Notes: a model not told the origin generated them from the sequence alone. A DNA stretch of 64,000 nucleotides from Macrobrachium rosenbergii (GCF_040412425.1 NC_089741.1:41363538-41427537); one strand, 5' to 3'. Shown: positions 11,394 to 25,312, numbered from the stretch's first letter. A program made the numbers and translations.

Positions 11394-11798
11394 TTTTCAT
11401 ACCATATTAAATAACAGAAAGGAGCTCAAATGAGGAATATGTTAGCAAGTCATAAACCCAATGTCGTGATGTTTCACCACGCTATATTGGTCATAAGATA
11501 AAATTCGCCGTGACGCACGCATCATTCCCAATCACTCAATAACGGTTTGCATGATACCATTAGGTAATAGATCTTAGCACTTACTTATAAATGAGACAAT
11601 TTGGTTAGGATATTGGAAGTGTAAATTAATAATAGTTATTAGTTACAACAAATCTTTAACCCCTGAACTTCAACGAAAAAATGAAGAGTCCTGAAAAATC
11701 TACAGATATCTCAGTTTCAGGTTTAAGAATCTTACCCATTAGATTTTGCTTAATTTTTTGGAGCGGATCACTGGGCAGATAATGCAATTTACAGTTTC
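11394..11798. other. Unique AT-rich sequence, no gene seen
   Basis: No frame, RNA gene or repeat structure supported. Confidence 0.5.
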
Positions 11799-11800
11799 TC

Positions 11801-11872
<72 letters not shown>

Positions 11873-11893
11873 ACCTCTTTATCTACTTTTTAC

Positions 11894-11946
<53 letters not shown>

Positions 11947-11994
11947 CTCACTGCTTTATTAACTCTTTTACTCTCTCTCTCTCTCTCTGTTTCT

Positions 11995-12032
<38 letters not shown>
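11799..12032 (+). repeat. CT array with CT-rich spacers
   Basis: CT runs at 11799-11869, 11899-11943, 11971-11988 and 12000-12031, broken by short T-rich spacers (CTACCTCTTTATC and CTACCTCACTGC related). Confidence 0.93.
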
Positions 12033-12035
<3 letters not shown>

Positions 12036-12484
12036 TACCTTTAGACCCGTGTAGTAATGGTTGTAAGACCAAGACCAATTCTGGAAATATTATAAAATAA
12101 TCAATGGTCACGCTTCTGGGTAACGTCGACCAATCGCATGATAATTCATTTGAAATCTAAGAACTAAATTGAGACAGTACGATACAAATTGATTCCAGGA
12201 AATAACAATTATTTTAAAACAATATTGTTCATACAATGTTTCCAGCACTTGAACTTGAAGAAGCATCATGAGTGCTTCGTGGAAAACCGTTCATTAGAAA
12301 AGGAGATATGAAGGTGACTATGTATGGATTCATTTGAATATTGAGTTGGGACAGTAACTGATTGCTTTACATTGACCTGGAGTAAAAAAAAAAAAAAAGT
12401 TTTCGAGAAATCAATGGGGATATGGAACCAACATCTTGAAAATGGAAGGCCAATTCATCTTTATTAAAATAAAGATGAAACAAG
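12033..12484. other. Unique sequence, no gene seen
   Basis: AT-rich; a 15-bp A run near 12386. No gene seen. Confidence 0.5.
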
Positions 12485-12877
12485 CAATCGAGTTTTCTGT
12501 GCAGCGTATAACACTGTATGAAACTCTCAGCCACGGCCCATAAAACTCTCAGCCGCGTCCCATGAAACTTTCACCCACGGCCCGGTGGTGGCCTGCGTTG
12601 TTGGCTCCTATAGCAGTACGATCATGGCTAACTTTAACCTTAAAATAAAATAAAACTACTGAGGTTAGAGGCTGCAATTTAGTATGTTTGATGGTTGGAG
12701 AGTGGACGATCAACACACCACTCGGACGGACAGACTCCTGGCCTCAAAAGTTTTTAAGATCTAAAGGGCGGACAGAAAAAGTACGCTCAGGTTTTATGGA
12801 CATACTTGAAAAAAGTAATGCGGACGGACAGACAAATAGCCATCCCTAAAAAGTTTTCTTTTACCGAAAACTAAAAG
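12485..12877 (+). mobile_element. Family A foldback element, copy 2
   Basis: Starts at the CAATCGAGTTTTCTGTGCAG block, so it lacks the 5' hairpin. It contains partial duplications around CATGAAACTTTCACCCACGG and of the CGGACAGA segment. It ends AGTTTTCTTTTACCGAAAACT. Confidence 0.85.
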
Positions 12878-13049
12878 GACAACAGAAAACAAAAAAGCAG
12901 AGAATACTGACTCAGGTTTTATGGTAACATAACCTCTCAATTTCAGTACAAGAGAGTGTGGAAGTCGACTTATCTAAAAATAATTAAACAGTAAAATGTC
13001 TACCAGACAGGAATCATGACAATCCTCAATTTGATGTAAAAATGATCGA

Positions 13050-13056
13050 GACTGTG

Positions 13057-13087
<31 letters not shown>

Positions 13088-13185
13088 TCAGCTTATATAC
13101 AAAGATATAACTTACAACAATAAAATGTAAACTAATCATTAATTCTACTTCAAAATCACTGTATAACCTTTCAATTTACACAGTA

Positions 13186-13254
<69 letters not shown>

Positions 13255-13475
13255 TCGACTTACATACAAAGAAATAACTAAACAACAATCAAATATAAAC
13301 TAATCATATTAAATCTACTTCAAAATCACTGTATAATCTCAATTTACACAGTAAACGAGAGAGAGAGACAAACAGAGAGAGAGAGAGAGAGAGAACTTAT
13401 CCATTATACATAAACACTCGGTTCGGTTAAAGGAGAGAGAGAGGTAGAGAGGGAGAGAGAGAGAGAGAGAGAGAT
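13050..13475 (+). repeat. GA array with repeated spacers
   Basis: GA tracts at about 13060-13087, 13189-13251, 13357-13394 and 13433-13474. Spacer 13088-13189 (CTTATATACAAAGATATAAC, then TAAACTAATCATTAA, CTACTTCAAAATCACTGTAT, TTTACACAGTAAACGAGAGA) recurs at 13257-13365. At least two full spacer-plus-tract units and a shortened one. Confidence 0.9.
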
Positions 13476-14682
13476 TCACACGACGACGACGACGATGAAG
13501 TCCCCCCATGCACTCGCTAAATCAAAACAAAACAGAAACGCCGCGACAAAAGGGTTCCAGCACTGACGCCGAATACCTCCGGGATCCAAAACTGCTGATT
13601 CTCCTTACGGTCTGGTAATGGATGACGAACGCTGGAAAGACGTCTGCCGACGATTTCAGCTCTCGTAAAACGTCAATAAATGGCTTTTAAATGTCACCCG
13701 GAATGACCTTTTTACGCGATCGCTCTCAAATGGAGTGCGGGACGCCCCCTTTATTTTTCAGTGGGGGGGGGAGGAGAGGGAGGCTGCTGTATCAAGAAGG
13801 TTGGGAAGGAAGAAAATTGGGTACGATGGAGAATTTAAATGCTGAAGCACCAAGCAATACCAGGCACTACATAAAATTTGACCCGGTCAAGAGAACAAAA
13901 AGCAGTTTAATCAAGGTCAAAGGATTCTTCAAAGGGGCAAAATATATTTATTGACGAGAAAGGTCAAAAAGCATAAGACATAGAAGAAAAAGAAAAGAAA
14001 CAAAACGAAAACAATTTTAATTAAAGAAAGCAAAAGTATAGCACAAGTTAAAAATGTATAATTAAATGACGAAAACAAATTAAAATTAAAGAAAGCAAAA
14101 GTACAAAATAAAAACACATACAGTATAATAAAAAACCAAAGTAACGGAAAATTACAAGAGATAAACCTAAACTTCAGAAAAAAAAAACGAAGAACTGTAT
14201 AAACAATAAGAATTTTAAAAAGCAAAAGCATAAAACAATTAAAAATTCATATAAAAACAACTAAAGCACTGGAAAATTACAAGGGAAAAAAACAAACTTA
14301 AAAAACACAAAAAAATTAAAAACTCTATAAACAAACCCATCCCAGAACTGATTTAAAAACTCAACGAGGAAACAAAACCGAAAGAGAAGCGACTGGATAA
14401 ACAAGTCCTCTCTACTATTTCTCTCTCTCCCAAAATGCGAAATAAAGCAGAGAGTCGCATGACCTAATAAAAAAAAAATGGCGAGGAGAAAAAGAGGACC
14501 CCAATTGGTCAGCATCCCGTGTTATTGCTTTTTCACCAACTCCCCCCCCACTACTCTCTCCCTTACTCCCTCCTACTCCCACCCCTTTTCCCCCATCCCC
14601 CCATCCTCCCCACAAAACAACCACCGTAATTACGAGAAACGCAATTGACTCGCCATTTTAAGGCACCTACCTCACTGAAACC
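13476..14682. other. Unique sequence, A-rich in the middle, no gene seen
   Basis: 13490-13780 is GC-richer. 13930-14400 is A-rich with repeated AAAAGCAAAAGTA and AAGCAAAAGCATA motifs, suggesting a degenerate tandem origin. 14540-14620 is a C/T-rich stretch. The 87-aa frame at 13691-13954 is unrecognised. Confidence 0.45.
14030..14295 (+). repeat. Degenerate A-rich tandem repeat
   Basis: AATTAAAGAAAGCAAAAGTA occurs at 14018-14038 and again near 14084. GAAAATTACAAGAGA near 14147 recurs as GAAAATTACAAGGGA near 14270. Related units of roughly 65-125 bp, strongly decayed. Confidence 0.6.
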
Positions 14683-14683
14683 A

Positions 14684-14742
<59 letters not shown>
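14683..14742 (+). repeat. CT microsatellite
   Basis: Uninterrupted CT run of about 60 bp ending in TGTGTGTG. Confidence 0.96.
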
Positions 14743-14748
<6 letters not shown>

Positions 14749-14885
14749 AATGATTGTTTAACTATTACTTCAAAGTGCCTGCAACACTAACGACTCATCT
14801 GCCAAAATAAAAGTTTGGGACAAATGAGGAATCAAAATCATTGCTGTGAACAGGAATGCTCATCGTGACTTTGAAAAATTCCACT

Positions 14886-14887
<2 letters not shown>

Positions 14888-14962
<75 letters not shown>

Positions 14963-15039
14963 GGAGAATAAAAGTCTGAAGAAACAAACACACTCTCTCT
15001 CTCTCTCTCTCTTTCTCTCTATGCAGAGATAAAATTCAG

Positions 15040-15117
<78 letters not shown>

Positions 15118-15187
15118 GAATAAAATCAGCAAACACACACTCTCTCTCTCTCTCTCTCTCTGCAGGAATAAAATTCGAAAACACACA

Positions 15188-15242
<55 letters not shown>

Positions 15243-15310
15243 GGAATAAAAGTCGAAAACAATCTCTCTCTCTCTCCCTCTCTCCAGGAATAAAAGTCGA
15301 AAACAAATGA
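14888..15310 (+). repeat. Higher-order CT array with AATAAAAGTC spacers
   Basis: CT runs of 20-80 bp alternate with short spacers at about 14961, 15020, 15115, 15162, 15241 and 15287. Most contain AATAAAA(G)TC(G/T)(A)AA followed by CAAACACAC or AACAATC. Six spacer copies, so the array grew as spacer plus CT units. The 125-aa minus-strand RE-rich frame is repeat translation. Confidence 0.9.
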
Positions 15311-15910
15311 CGAATCAAAAGCGTTCGTCCTGAACAGGGCCGTTCGTTTTCACGCTGAAAAGGTAATCTAATGGAATATTACGCCGTAAATTAATTCATG
15401 GGTCTCTTTCAATGGCAGTAAATCCGGATGTAATGTAATGCGTAATGGCGTAAAATTTATGACTGGCGTATGGTTTAAAACTCCGAAAGTAATGCGTATA
15501 TATTTTTAAATTATAAGTCTTGTATTTATATTTCCCGGAATTATATAAATCATCTCAGAAGGAGGTCGTTTGCTGACGGCTAAGATGATTCTGAGATACA
15601 AATATGAATGAAATAACTTTTTAGGATTTCCTTGCAAAACTATCTACACAAATTTTTCCTATAAATAGACTTAAGAACAGGTTCATTTACCTGTTTAAAG
15701 TTCAAACTTTCAATTGTGTTATTTTCATCATTATCAACGTTTTTCTAAAAGATTATGCAATTACGGCGATTGCATGCCATTTCATAGGGAGTGGAATTGT
15801 CTCAATTACTGTATACAGTCTTTATCATCAAACACAAAATGAACAGTCTTCATAAATGCCATAATGTAAGTACTTAATCATTCTGTAAAGATTTCTATTT
15901 CCCATCCAGA
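15311..15910. other. Unique sequence, no gene seen
   Basis: Imperfect hairpin ATCTCAGAAGG...CTGAGAT at about 15552-15597. No gene seen. Confidence 0.5.
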
Positions 15911-15913
<3 letters not shown>

Positions 15914-15967
<54 letters not shown>

Positions 15968-16012
15968 ATTTTTGTGACAAACTTCCCAGATGTTTCCTGT
16001 ACAAAAATCCCT

Positions 16013-16060
<48 letters not shown>
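15914..16060 (+). repeat. Paired GA microsatellites
   Basis: GA runs at 15915-15965 and 16014-16057 around a 48-bp spacer. Confidence 0.95.
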
Positions 16061-16062
<2 letters not shown>

Positions 16063-16630
16063 CAGGCTATTCTAGCATTAATATTCGTTATGATTCCCGA
16101 TGCATGTCTACCAGAGATTTTTAAAAATTTCATACAGAGACCTGCAAATCACTTTCTAAATGGATTGCATAACAAACTGATGCACAAAACACAAAATGTT
16201 TCATCAAAAATGTTTTCTGCGTGAATAAAACTGAAGGTGTAAAATGTACATTTTCATAATAAAGATTTTCAAGGTTACAGTATAACCACTGTTCTGCATT
16301 AATTTCATTAGTACAACTGTTCGATGCATGTGCCAAAGATGAAAATGGAAAACAGAGAATGAAATCTTTCTAAAATGGACCAACATAAGTGATAACAAAA
16401 CATCAAAAATCTCTCTCTCTCTCTCTGTTTTCATGAATCTCTCTCTGAAATTATAAAATGTACATTTTCATAATAAAGACTTTCTTTAATATATATACCT
16501 GTTCTAAAGAAATAAGAGGCCCATAAAACACTATTTAAACGTTGAAAGAGACTTCGGGCATTTTGTCTAATGTACCCTGTTCACTGGTCTTCCATATGGA
16601 TGTCACACCACACATTGAAATATCAATGAA
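16061..16630. other. Unique sequence with a short direct repeat
   Basis: AAATGTACATTTTCATAATA plus AAGA(T/C)TTTC occurs at about 16241-16270 and 16457-16486, about 216 bp apart. A short CT tract lies between them. No gene seen. Confidence 0.5.
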
Positions 16631-16632
16631 AA

Positions 16633-17754
<1,122 letters not shown>

Positions 17755-17760
17755 TATATA

Positions 17761-17851
<91 letters not shown>

Positions 17852-17966
17852 ATATATAATATATATACATATACTTCTGTTATGTTTTTATTTACATGGT
17901 ATTCATTTTGTCATCTTTGTATACACACAAACAAACACACACACACACACACATAAACACACACAC
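17755..17966 (+). repeat. TA then AC microsatellites
   Basis: TA runs at 17766-17801 and 17808-17868 with phase breaks (AATA, TTATA), then ACAC tracts at about 17926-17966. Confidence 0.94.
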
Positions 17967-18335
17967 ACAACTACACCCCAAACTCCTTCTAAGACTGTTG
18001 AATCGAGGATGAATGCCCTATGCAGAACACTTCCATGACACTGGCTCCTTCCTACACCTACACAGACACCTCAACAATACCCCTTGCGCACCCTAGTGTA
18101 TTTCGGATACAACCGATCGCTAAAACACCCACCAAAACACACCTACACCCCCCACAACAACACCCCATCCCTTCGAATTCATTCCCAAACATCATTATTC
18201 ATCTCCAACACCAGATTCCCCCGAAATGACTTTCGCCCACGGCATTCCGTCACTCCTCATCTAATTCACCCACGCTGGTTGATTCCAGGCAATTCCATTC
18301 CCGGGAATCCTTGCAATTCCAATCATTCCTCTTCA
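17967..18335. other. C/A-rich unique sequence, no gene seen
   Basis: Low-G stretch with CACC/CAACA motifs; frames are P/T/H-rich and unrecognised. Confidence 0.5.
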
Positions 18336-18370
<35 letters not shown>

Positions 18371-18374
18371 ATAT
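18336..18374 (+). repeat. AAAT tetranucleotide microsatellite
   Basis: About nine AAAT units followed by TATG/TACA-rich sequence. Confidence 0.95.
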
Positions 18375-18565
18375 ATGTGTGTATACATACACACATATAT
18401 ATATGAATATATATACATATACATATATTTAGACATATACATAAAAATTTCTCCCTTTGGACTAAGTAATTTGGCTATTTCCCCAGAAGTGCCTTACGCC
18501 TTTTGAATCTCTCTCTCTTCTCCTCTATCGGCCCAGAGCCAAGAGAGAATGGGTAGGTAACCTTC

Positions 18566-18592
18566 GGAGGAGGAGGAGGGGAGGAGGAGGAG

Positions 18593-18658
<66 letters not shown>
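18566..18658 (+). repeat. GGA-GA compound microsatellite
   Basis: GGA repeats (18566-18600) passing into a GA run (18598-18657). Confidence 0.95.
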
Positions 18659-18661
<3 letters not shown>

Positions 18662-19080
18662 GATGGCTCTCGGTAAGGAGGGAGAGAAGAATGGGACAGA
18701 TGTAATGGGAAAGGGAGGGAAAATGAAAAAAAAAACGAAGCAAGTAATACAGAGAACGGAGAAAGACAGGAAATGAAAGACGAGTAATAAAACTGAAGAA
18801 GACGAAAAAGAGGATAATTACAAAGAGAAGAAAGAAAAGGAACATGAGTAAAGAAAGGAGAATAAAGATGGTGAAATGACGAAGGCAGATGAGGAAGAGG
18901 AATAGAGAGAAGGAATAAGGAGAAGAATGACGAGGGGAAAAGGATGATGAGTAAAGAAAAACAAAAGACAAAAGAATAAGTAACAAATGCAAAGCAAGAG
19001 ACTGATATTGCTAAGGTAGATAAGGAACAGAAGATGACAAAACAAAAATAAAAAACAACACAATGCAGGGCAGAAGATAA
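18659..19080. other. Polypurine tract region
   Basis: The plus strand is almost only A and G over about 400 bp, so the minus strand reads as long L/F/S-rich frames (282 aa and others). These are compositional and not called as genes. Confidence 0.7.
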
Positions 19081-19580
19081 GGCCCCGTCAATCCCCTTAC
19101 TCCTCCTCCTCCTCCCCCACCCCCTCCAGTACATCTCCCTCCAATCGATGGCAAATGAGGTCACCGCCCTCCTCCTCCCCCAAAAGCGAAGCATCGCCGA
19201 ATTCTTTCTTTCTCTGCCTGCCTTAAACTTCGTCCGTCCGTCCGCCCGTCCGTCTTTAAGACACGAACAAGAATCGATGGGTAGTCGTTGTCTTCCCGAA
19301 GAATGGCGGATCAATCCTGCCACGGCGACCTACATACAACGGCGTGACAATAGTTCGTTGTTTGAGCGGTTTTAATGAGGGTCTGTTTAACGGATGGTGG
19401 GTAAGATCGTAATGATCATTCAGTAACGTGAAGAGATTACGGTTGTTACTATAAAAAATATCAATAATAATGCAGCTTATGCTAAGAAATTCACAAAGTC
19501 GTGATTAAACTGTTGAATAATGAAAATCTACAATTATATCAATAAATCGTATTATTTGTAGAACATAAAACTAAGACATT
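19081..19580. other. GC-richer unique segment, no gene called
   Basis: 19080-19380 is GC-richer than its surroundings, with CCGTCCGTCCG repeats at about 19233. It could hold a regulatory or exonic element, but no frame is convincing. Confidence 0.4.
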
Positions 19581-19581
19581 A

Positions 19582-19665
19582 GGACACCTGAACGGTGTTC
19601 CTCCACAGTGTTTACTTTAAAAGCTTTTAACGTAAGCACTGAGGAGGAACACCTTTGAGGTGTTC
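19582..19665. repeat. Near-perfect 84-bp palindrome
   Basis: The left arm, GGACACCTGAACGGTGTTCC then TCCACAGTGTTTAC, pairs with the right arm, GTAAGCACTGAGGAGG then AACACCTTTGAGGTGTTCG. The centre TTAAAAGCTTTTAA is itself palindromic. About six mismatches over two arms of roughly 40 bp. It could be a short foldback element or a hairpin RNA precursor; no flanking evidence decides. Confidence 0.85.
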
Positions 19666-19789
19666 GAAAGTGGTAGTTTTTATCTTTTACTAATAATACA
19701 TTTTATTTATATCACTCTGGATTTTCTTTATTCAATACTGCTTATACTAATATGACAACGTTACCTCTCCAATGATACATAAGGCAGGG

Positions 19790-19911
<122 letters not shown>

Positions 19912-19962
19912 AAGAATATAAATAAGAATAAGAAACAAACTTCTGTTATTGCCTCAGAAGCG

Positions 19963-19963
<1 letters not shown>

Positions 19964-20011
<48 letters not shown>
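19964..20011 (+). repeat. ACT trinucleotide microsatellite
   Basis: About 16 perfect ACT units. Confidence 0.96.
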
Positions 20012-20129
20012 AGCTATCACTGGATAAAAGAGAGGCATAAATGCCTAGAGAAAGTGTAAGCCACAGATATCTTCAAAACTTCTTTGAAGTACATATCATG
20101 GTTTTTATCGCTGATCTTACAAGTTTTCA

Positions 20130-20700
20130 AAATATGTTTTTCTCATTAAAATGCTTTGAGTTTCACGCATTCTGTACTCGGATAAATTATAAGAACACTG
20201 AACCTCGAATTATGAGAAAAATCAACCTTACATTCTAGAAACTCCTGTCCTTCCAAATTCTTAAGATAACTCAAATAATCTTATTGCCAAAAGAACCTAA
20301 ATTTGAAATAATAACAAATTCAAAATGCTTTGAATTTTACACACTTTGTACTCGGAAGATTTATAAGAACAGTGAACCTCGAGTTATCAAAAAATTAACC
20401 TCACATAAGGAATCTTTGTCTCCAAAAGCACCTATAATTGAAAAAATAACAAATTCAAAGTGTTTTGAATTTTTCGCATTTTGGACTTGGATGAATTATA
20501 AGAACAATTAACCTCGAATTTTAAGAAAAATCAACTTCGAATACTATAAACTCTTGTCCTTCCAAGTTTAAATAATAATCACAACACTTTGAATTTTACG
20601 AAATTTATACTGGGCAGAATTATAAGAACAACGAACCTCGAATTATAATAAAAATTCACCTCACATACGATAATCTCCAGCCTTTCCAATTTATTAAGAT
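20130..20700 (+). repeat. Degenerate tandem array, four units of about 120-185 bp
   Basis: Units near 20147, 20322, 20457 and 20583 share TGCTTTGAATTTTACGCA, TGTACTCGG, ATTATAAGAACA and GAACCTCGAATTAT. Units 1 and 3 share a CTAGAAACTCCTGTCCTTCC-like end; unit 2 has a different end. This suggests an older dimeric organisation. Short frames here are remnants of repeat translation. Confidence 0.85.
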
Positions 20701-21038
20701 AATTATCACGGAAATATATCTCCAAAACCACTTAAAATTGAAATAAAAGCAAAACCAAGAAATTATCAAAAACCAAACAGAATTTCCCCTCAACCTTCCA
20801 CTTCCAGCGCAACCTCATTTCCTCTAAACAAAGGGATATCATTATAACAAGATTATGTTACTTCATTACTATTTAAGGAAAAGAATGACGTCATTCTGCA
20901 GGGATATAAATTGCTCATTCTTGATGGCAAACAACACATGATATAAGCGTAGAATAACAATAGAACTTTATAATTTATTACATAATTTCTCAAGGGAATA
21001 TTCCATCTTTAATTATGCAAGCAGCGCAAATTATTTTG

Positions 21039-21040
<2 letters not shown>
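20701..21040. other. Unique AT-rich sequence, no gene seen
   Basis: No feature supported. Confidence 0.5.

Positions 21041-21110
<70 letters not shown>
21041..21110 (+). repeat. TA microsatellite
   Basis: TA run of about 70 bp with one CATA interruption. Confidence 0.95.
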
Positions 21111-21116
<6 letters not shown>

Positions 21117-21414
21117 TTAGTAAAGTAAGACTACAAAAATATACATATTTATATCTGATAAGTTATCAATATAAAAATCATAATAAGAAGTATTACAAGA
21201 AACATTATAATGTCCATACCCATACATTTCCATACTTCATATGATTTATCAATAACAAGTTCACTGGAAAGCAAAAATTTACCAAATTTTACACAATAAC
21301 AACATACATGTAATAGGTGTTTTACCAATATATAACTTTAATGTCAAGAACACAAAACACACCTAAACATCAAGAATACAAATGCACAATCGGTAATACA
21401 GTTCAAAGAGCAAA

Positions 21415-21560
21415 AAGTAAAACTACTGATGTGTGCATTTTGGGAAGTGAATATCGAGACCAGTCTGCCCCCAAGCCAAATCAAAGTCCTTCAAAAGGCA
21501 TCAATACTTACCCCATGCAAAAAATAGGAAAAAACACATTAAAAGAGAAAAGAATATAAT
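21415..21560 (+). mobile_element. Family C SINE, truncated 3' copy
   Basis: Blocks TATCGAGACCAGTCTGCCC, AAGCCAAATCAAAGTCC, AAAAGGCATCAATACTTACCCCATGCAAAA and AACACATTAAAAGAGAA match in order the 3' part of the element at 44446-44928. The tRNA head is absent, so this copy is 5' truncated or decayed. Confidence 0.75.
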
Positions 21561-22050
21561 GATCATAACAATAGCGAATAAGAACAGGAATGATGAAAAA
21601 CATCTAAAAAATTGTTGAAAACAGACAAGAACTGCTTATACAACTGAACTGACAGTGCAAAAACAAAAAGCAAAATCTAAAAACAATTCTGAGGCTGCTG
21701 GACCACAAAAGATGAAGAAATTAAAGCAGAATAAAGCCATAAATACCGACCGCTGGGATATTAAACCCAGGGAAAAACTCCCTCATAAAACGAACGCCTT
21801 AAATGAAAACACACGCTGTTGTGGAGAAGTTTACTTTGCATGTATAATGCCATTACAGCCGGCGGTAAGTCTTATTCGCTTTAAAAACAAAATAAAAATG
21901 CATTATCATACTGAGGGGGTAGACCGAAAGTTAGTGAAATGTGGGTTGTGTTTACCGTAGAGTTTTACACGTAAGCGCATGCATTAAATTTTATTTTCGT
22001 AAGACATTGTCAAAATAATAATTATACATTCATCTTGCTAATGCTAATAC
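21561..22050. other. Unique sequence, unrecognised 101-aa frame
   Basis: The plus-strand frame at 21655-21960 (101 aa) is K/N-rich at its start and less biased later (DRWDIKPREKLPHKT, then HYHTEGVDRKLVKCGLC). I do not recognise it and see no splice or promoter support. Confidence 0.25.
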
Positions 22051-22269
22051 AGTGTGTGTGTGTGTGTGAACTCAAAAAGAGAGATAATGAGTACAAAGCG
22101 GAAGTAAAAGGTGCAGAGTATGCATGGGATTTCAATGTAGAGTCGGTGGGGCCTACTATGTGAGAGTATGAATCACCAAATGCTGCAGCTTTAGTATGAA
22201 TAAATATGGCGGTGACTATTTTCTAGTCTTTTATCTCGAACCTCCTCTGTTAGCTGGAACAGCTTAAAT

Positions 22270-22620
<351 letters not shown>

Positions 22621-23396
22621 TATACAGTATATGTATATGCATATATGTAATATATATACATTATACAGATAAACTGCGGTTTGCGTGTGTGTGTAAAATC
22701 CCACATCCCTATTAAATGGTATCACGGTAATTATTACTAGCACACACGTACATACCAAACCCATTAACGCAAAACCTGACAATCACAGTACCTATAATCC
22801 CAAAATCGAAAAACAAATTCCACAACTAAAACAATATGAGTAATACATCCCATTAAATACTTTTATATTGTACATCCATAACAGCCATTATCATATCCTA
22901 ATATGCCGCCAAATGGAGCTCATAATCTCGTAAATATTTACGTGCAAATTCATTACCATTTTTTTTTTTTTTTTTTTTTTTGTAAACTGACGGGAGAGAG
23001 TGTGTGCATCAATTCCCAACCACTGACATTTATAACATAATTGGACGAAATTTATCCACTATATCGTTATCCGTGTAATAGAAAAAAAAAAAAAAAGACC
23101 TGTAGCATAACGGTATTGGCTTTCCGATAAACCGTATGATAAAAAAAAATAAAAGCCTTTATTGTCCAGGCAATTTCTTTTTTCCCATAAATTGGATATT
23201 CAGATTTTTGTTTCGACAATCGGAATTTTTTTTTCCAGTGGCCGAGTTAAAATCTATCAAGAGCTGGATTAGATAAATACACGAATATTCGAGTGAATTG
23301 AATTTGTTTATGTGTCTTGTTTTATAAAGAATTTTCGTTTAAAAAACACGGAAGTGTAACACACATAAGTACATACATACATACATACACACACAT

Positions 23397-23398
<2 letters not shown>
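22621..23398. other. Unique sequence with homopolymer runs
   Basis: T run at about 22960-22981 and A runs near 23082 and 23142. No gene seen. Confidence 0.5.

Positions 23399-23474
<76 letters not shown>
23399..23474 (+). repeat. GA microsatellite
   Basis: Uninterrupted GA run of about 75 bp. Confidence 0.97.
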
Positions 23475-23478
<4 letters not shown>

Positions 23479-23752
23479 ACTTTAATCTAAAACAATGGCA
23501 GTTATTACAGTAGTTCTTACAACCTCTCAATCCCCATTTACTTAACTATATAATACACTGAGACTGCTTCAGTAAATGTCACCTCATTATGACACAAATT
23601 AAGCAATCCAGAATAGCTTGAATTTGGCGTAGCAATATCTGTGGTCAAGGACGCCATGCCTACCGGGATATAAATACAAAATTGGTGACCTAACCTCATT
23701 AGCCAAAGTTATAATAAGTGAAAGGCAATTAGCCGGAAATCACCTTTAGATT

Positions 23753-23755
<3 letters not shown>
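23475..23755. other. Unique sequence, no gene seen
   Basis: No feature supported. Confidence 0.5.
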
Positions 23756-23831
<76 letters not shown>

Positions 23832-23890
23832 AAAATCCTCTTCGGATTTACAAACTCTCTCTCTCTCTATCTCAAAATCACCTTTGGATT

Positions 23891-23956
<66 letters not shown>

Positions 23957-24005
23957 ATCACCTTTGGATTTACTCTCTCTCTCTCTCAAAATCACCTTTG
24001 GATTT

Positions 24006-24044
<39 letters not shown>

Positions 24045-24170
24045 ATTCTCTTTGGATTTACAAACTCTCTCTCTCTCAAAATCACCTTTGGATTCTCTCT
24101 CTCTCTCTCTCCGTGTGAAAATCCTCTTCGGATTTACAAACTCTCTCTCTTTCCAAATCACATTTGGATT

Positions 24171-24236
<66 letters not shown>
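23756..24236 (+). repeat. Higher-order CT array with two alternating spacers
   Basis: CT runs alternate with spacers of two kinds: TCAAAATCACCTTTGGATTT (near 23872, 23953, 23986, 24077, and a variant near 24152) and GTGAAAATCCTCTTCGGATT followed by TACAAAC (near 23828, 24114, and a variant near 24041). The spacers are related to each other. The RE- and SL-rich frames are repeat translations. Confidence 0.93.
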
Positions 24237-24237
<1 letters not shown>

Positions 24238-25156
24238 GCATTCCTACAGCTGCCCCAATTAATTTAATCCGGACAAATCCGCTTTGCATGTTCATGCGCA
24301 GCCGACGCTATTAAAAGACGGAACACGCACACACTTCATTTCCCCTCGGCCTCAAAATATATTTTGCGAATTTTTTTTATTTTTATTTTTTTATTTTTGG
24401 GGTTCCTTGAAATCCGATGGTCTATTTCTAGTTCGCGATAACCGCTTGGGGGTATCGCGGAGTAATCGGGGAATATTTCGTCGGATGTCAAATGGTTTCT
24501 GGTATGCCTTTGCTTATGCTGAAGAAATTTTTCCACAAATATATCTTTTGAGTTTAAACAAATGCAGAGAGCTAAGATTTTTTTTTTTCTAATATAATTT
24601 TGGAGTTTGAATAAATGCATTTTGAAGTTTAATTTTTCGCCATGTAATTAAAACTTGTAAGTAAAAAAATTTATTGAAATATAAGCAAAAAAATCAAATG
24701 GATTTTCTGATGTGAACATATCGTATAAAAAAATACTTAATACAGAATGACAAAATAACAAATAATGTAATCGACATGCATCACATCTTAAAAGTAAAAA
24801 TAAATTGATTGAATGTCATTAAAAAAATCAAAGAGTAAACATATCGCTTAAAAAATATATCCAAATTCAGAACTCCAAAGCATCAAAGAATGCAATAAAC
24901 AAAATTACTTGTAAACTTACTGAGGTCTGAGAGTCAGTGAAGGGGGGGGGGGTTAGAACAACGATAAAACTTCCTAATTTACTGAGGTCTCGGCGCATGT
25001 CATTAACGCAGGCAAAAAAATGCAGGCGAGCTCTGATTTGACCTACCAGATTGTGCCTTTGCAGACTGCACTTAATGAAGTCAGGATTATTTTCTTATAT
25101 TAGATTATAAACGTATACATATATTCATACACACACGCAGACACATACACATTTTT
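24237..25156. other. Unique sequence, no gene called
   Basis: 24240-24500 is GC-richer with TATCGCG motifs; 24600-24920 is AT-rich with AACATATCGTATAAAAAA/AACATATCGCTTAAAAAA near-duplicates (24715 and 24838). No gene seen. Confidence 0.45.
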
Positions 25157-25231
25157 AATATATATATATATATATATTACAAATAGTATATATATACAGA
25201 CATACATATATAGACATACACATATACACAA

Positions 25232-25312
<81 letters not shown>
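25157..25312 (+). repeat. TA microsatellite cluster
   Basis: TA runs at 25157-25178 and 25243-25312 with ACATA-rich sequence between. Confidence 0.94.

Noticed and set aside
18475..19323. 282-aa minus-strand frame
   Set aside because: Follows a polypurine/polypyrimidine region; residues are mainly L, F, S and P with no domain pattern.
21655..21960. 101-aa plus-strand frame as a gene
   Set aside because: Some protein-like sequence at the end, but no family, no splice borders and no context; left as unrecognised.
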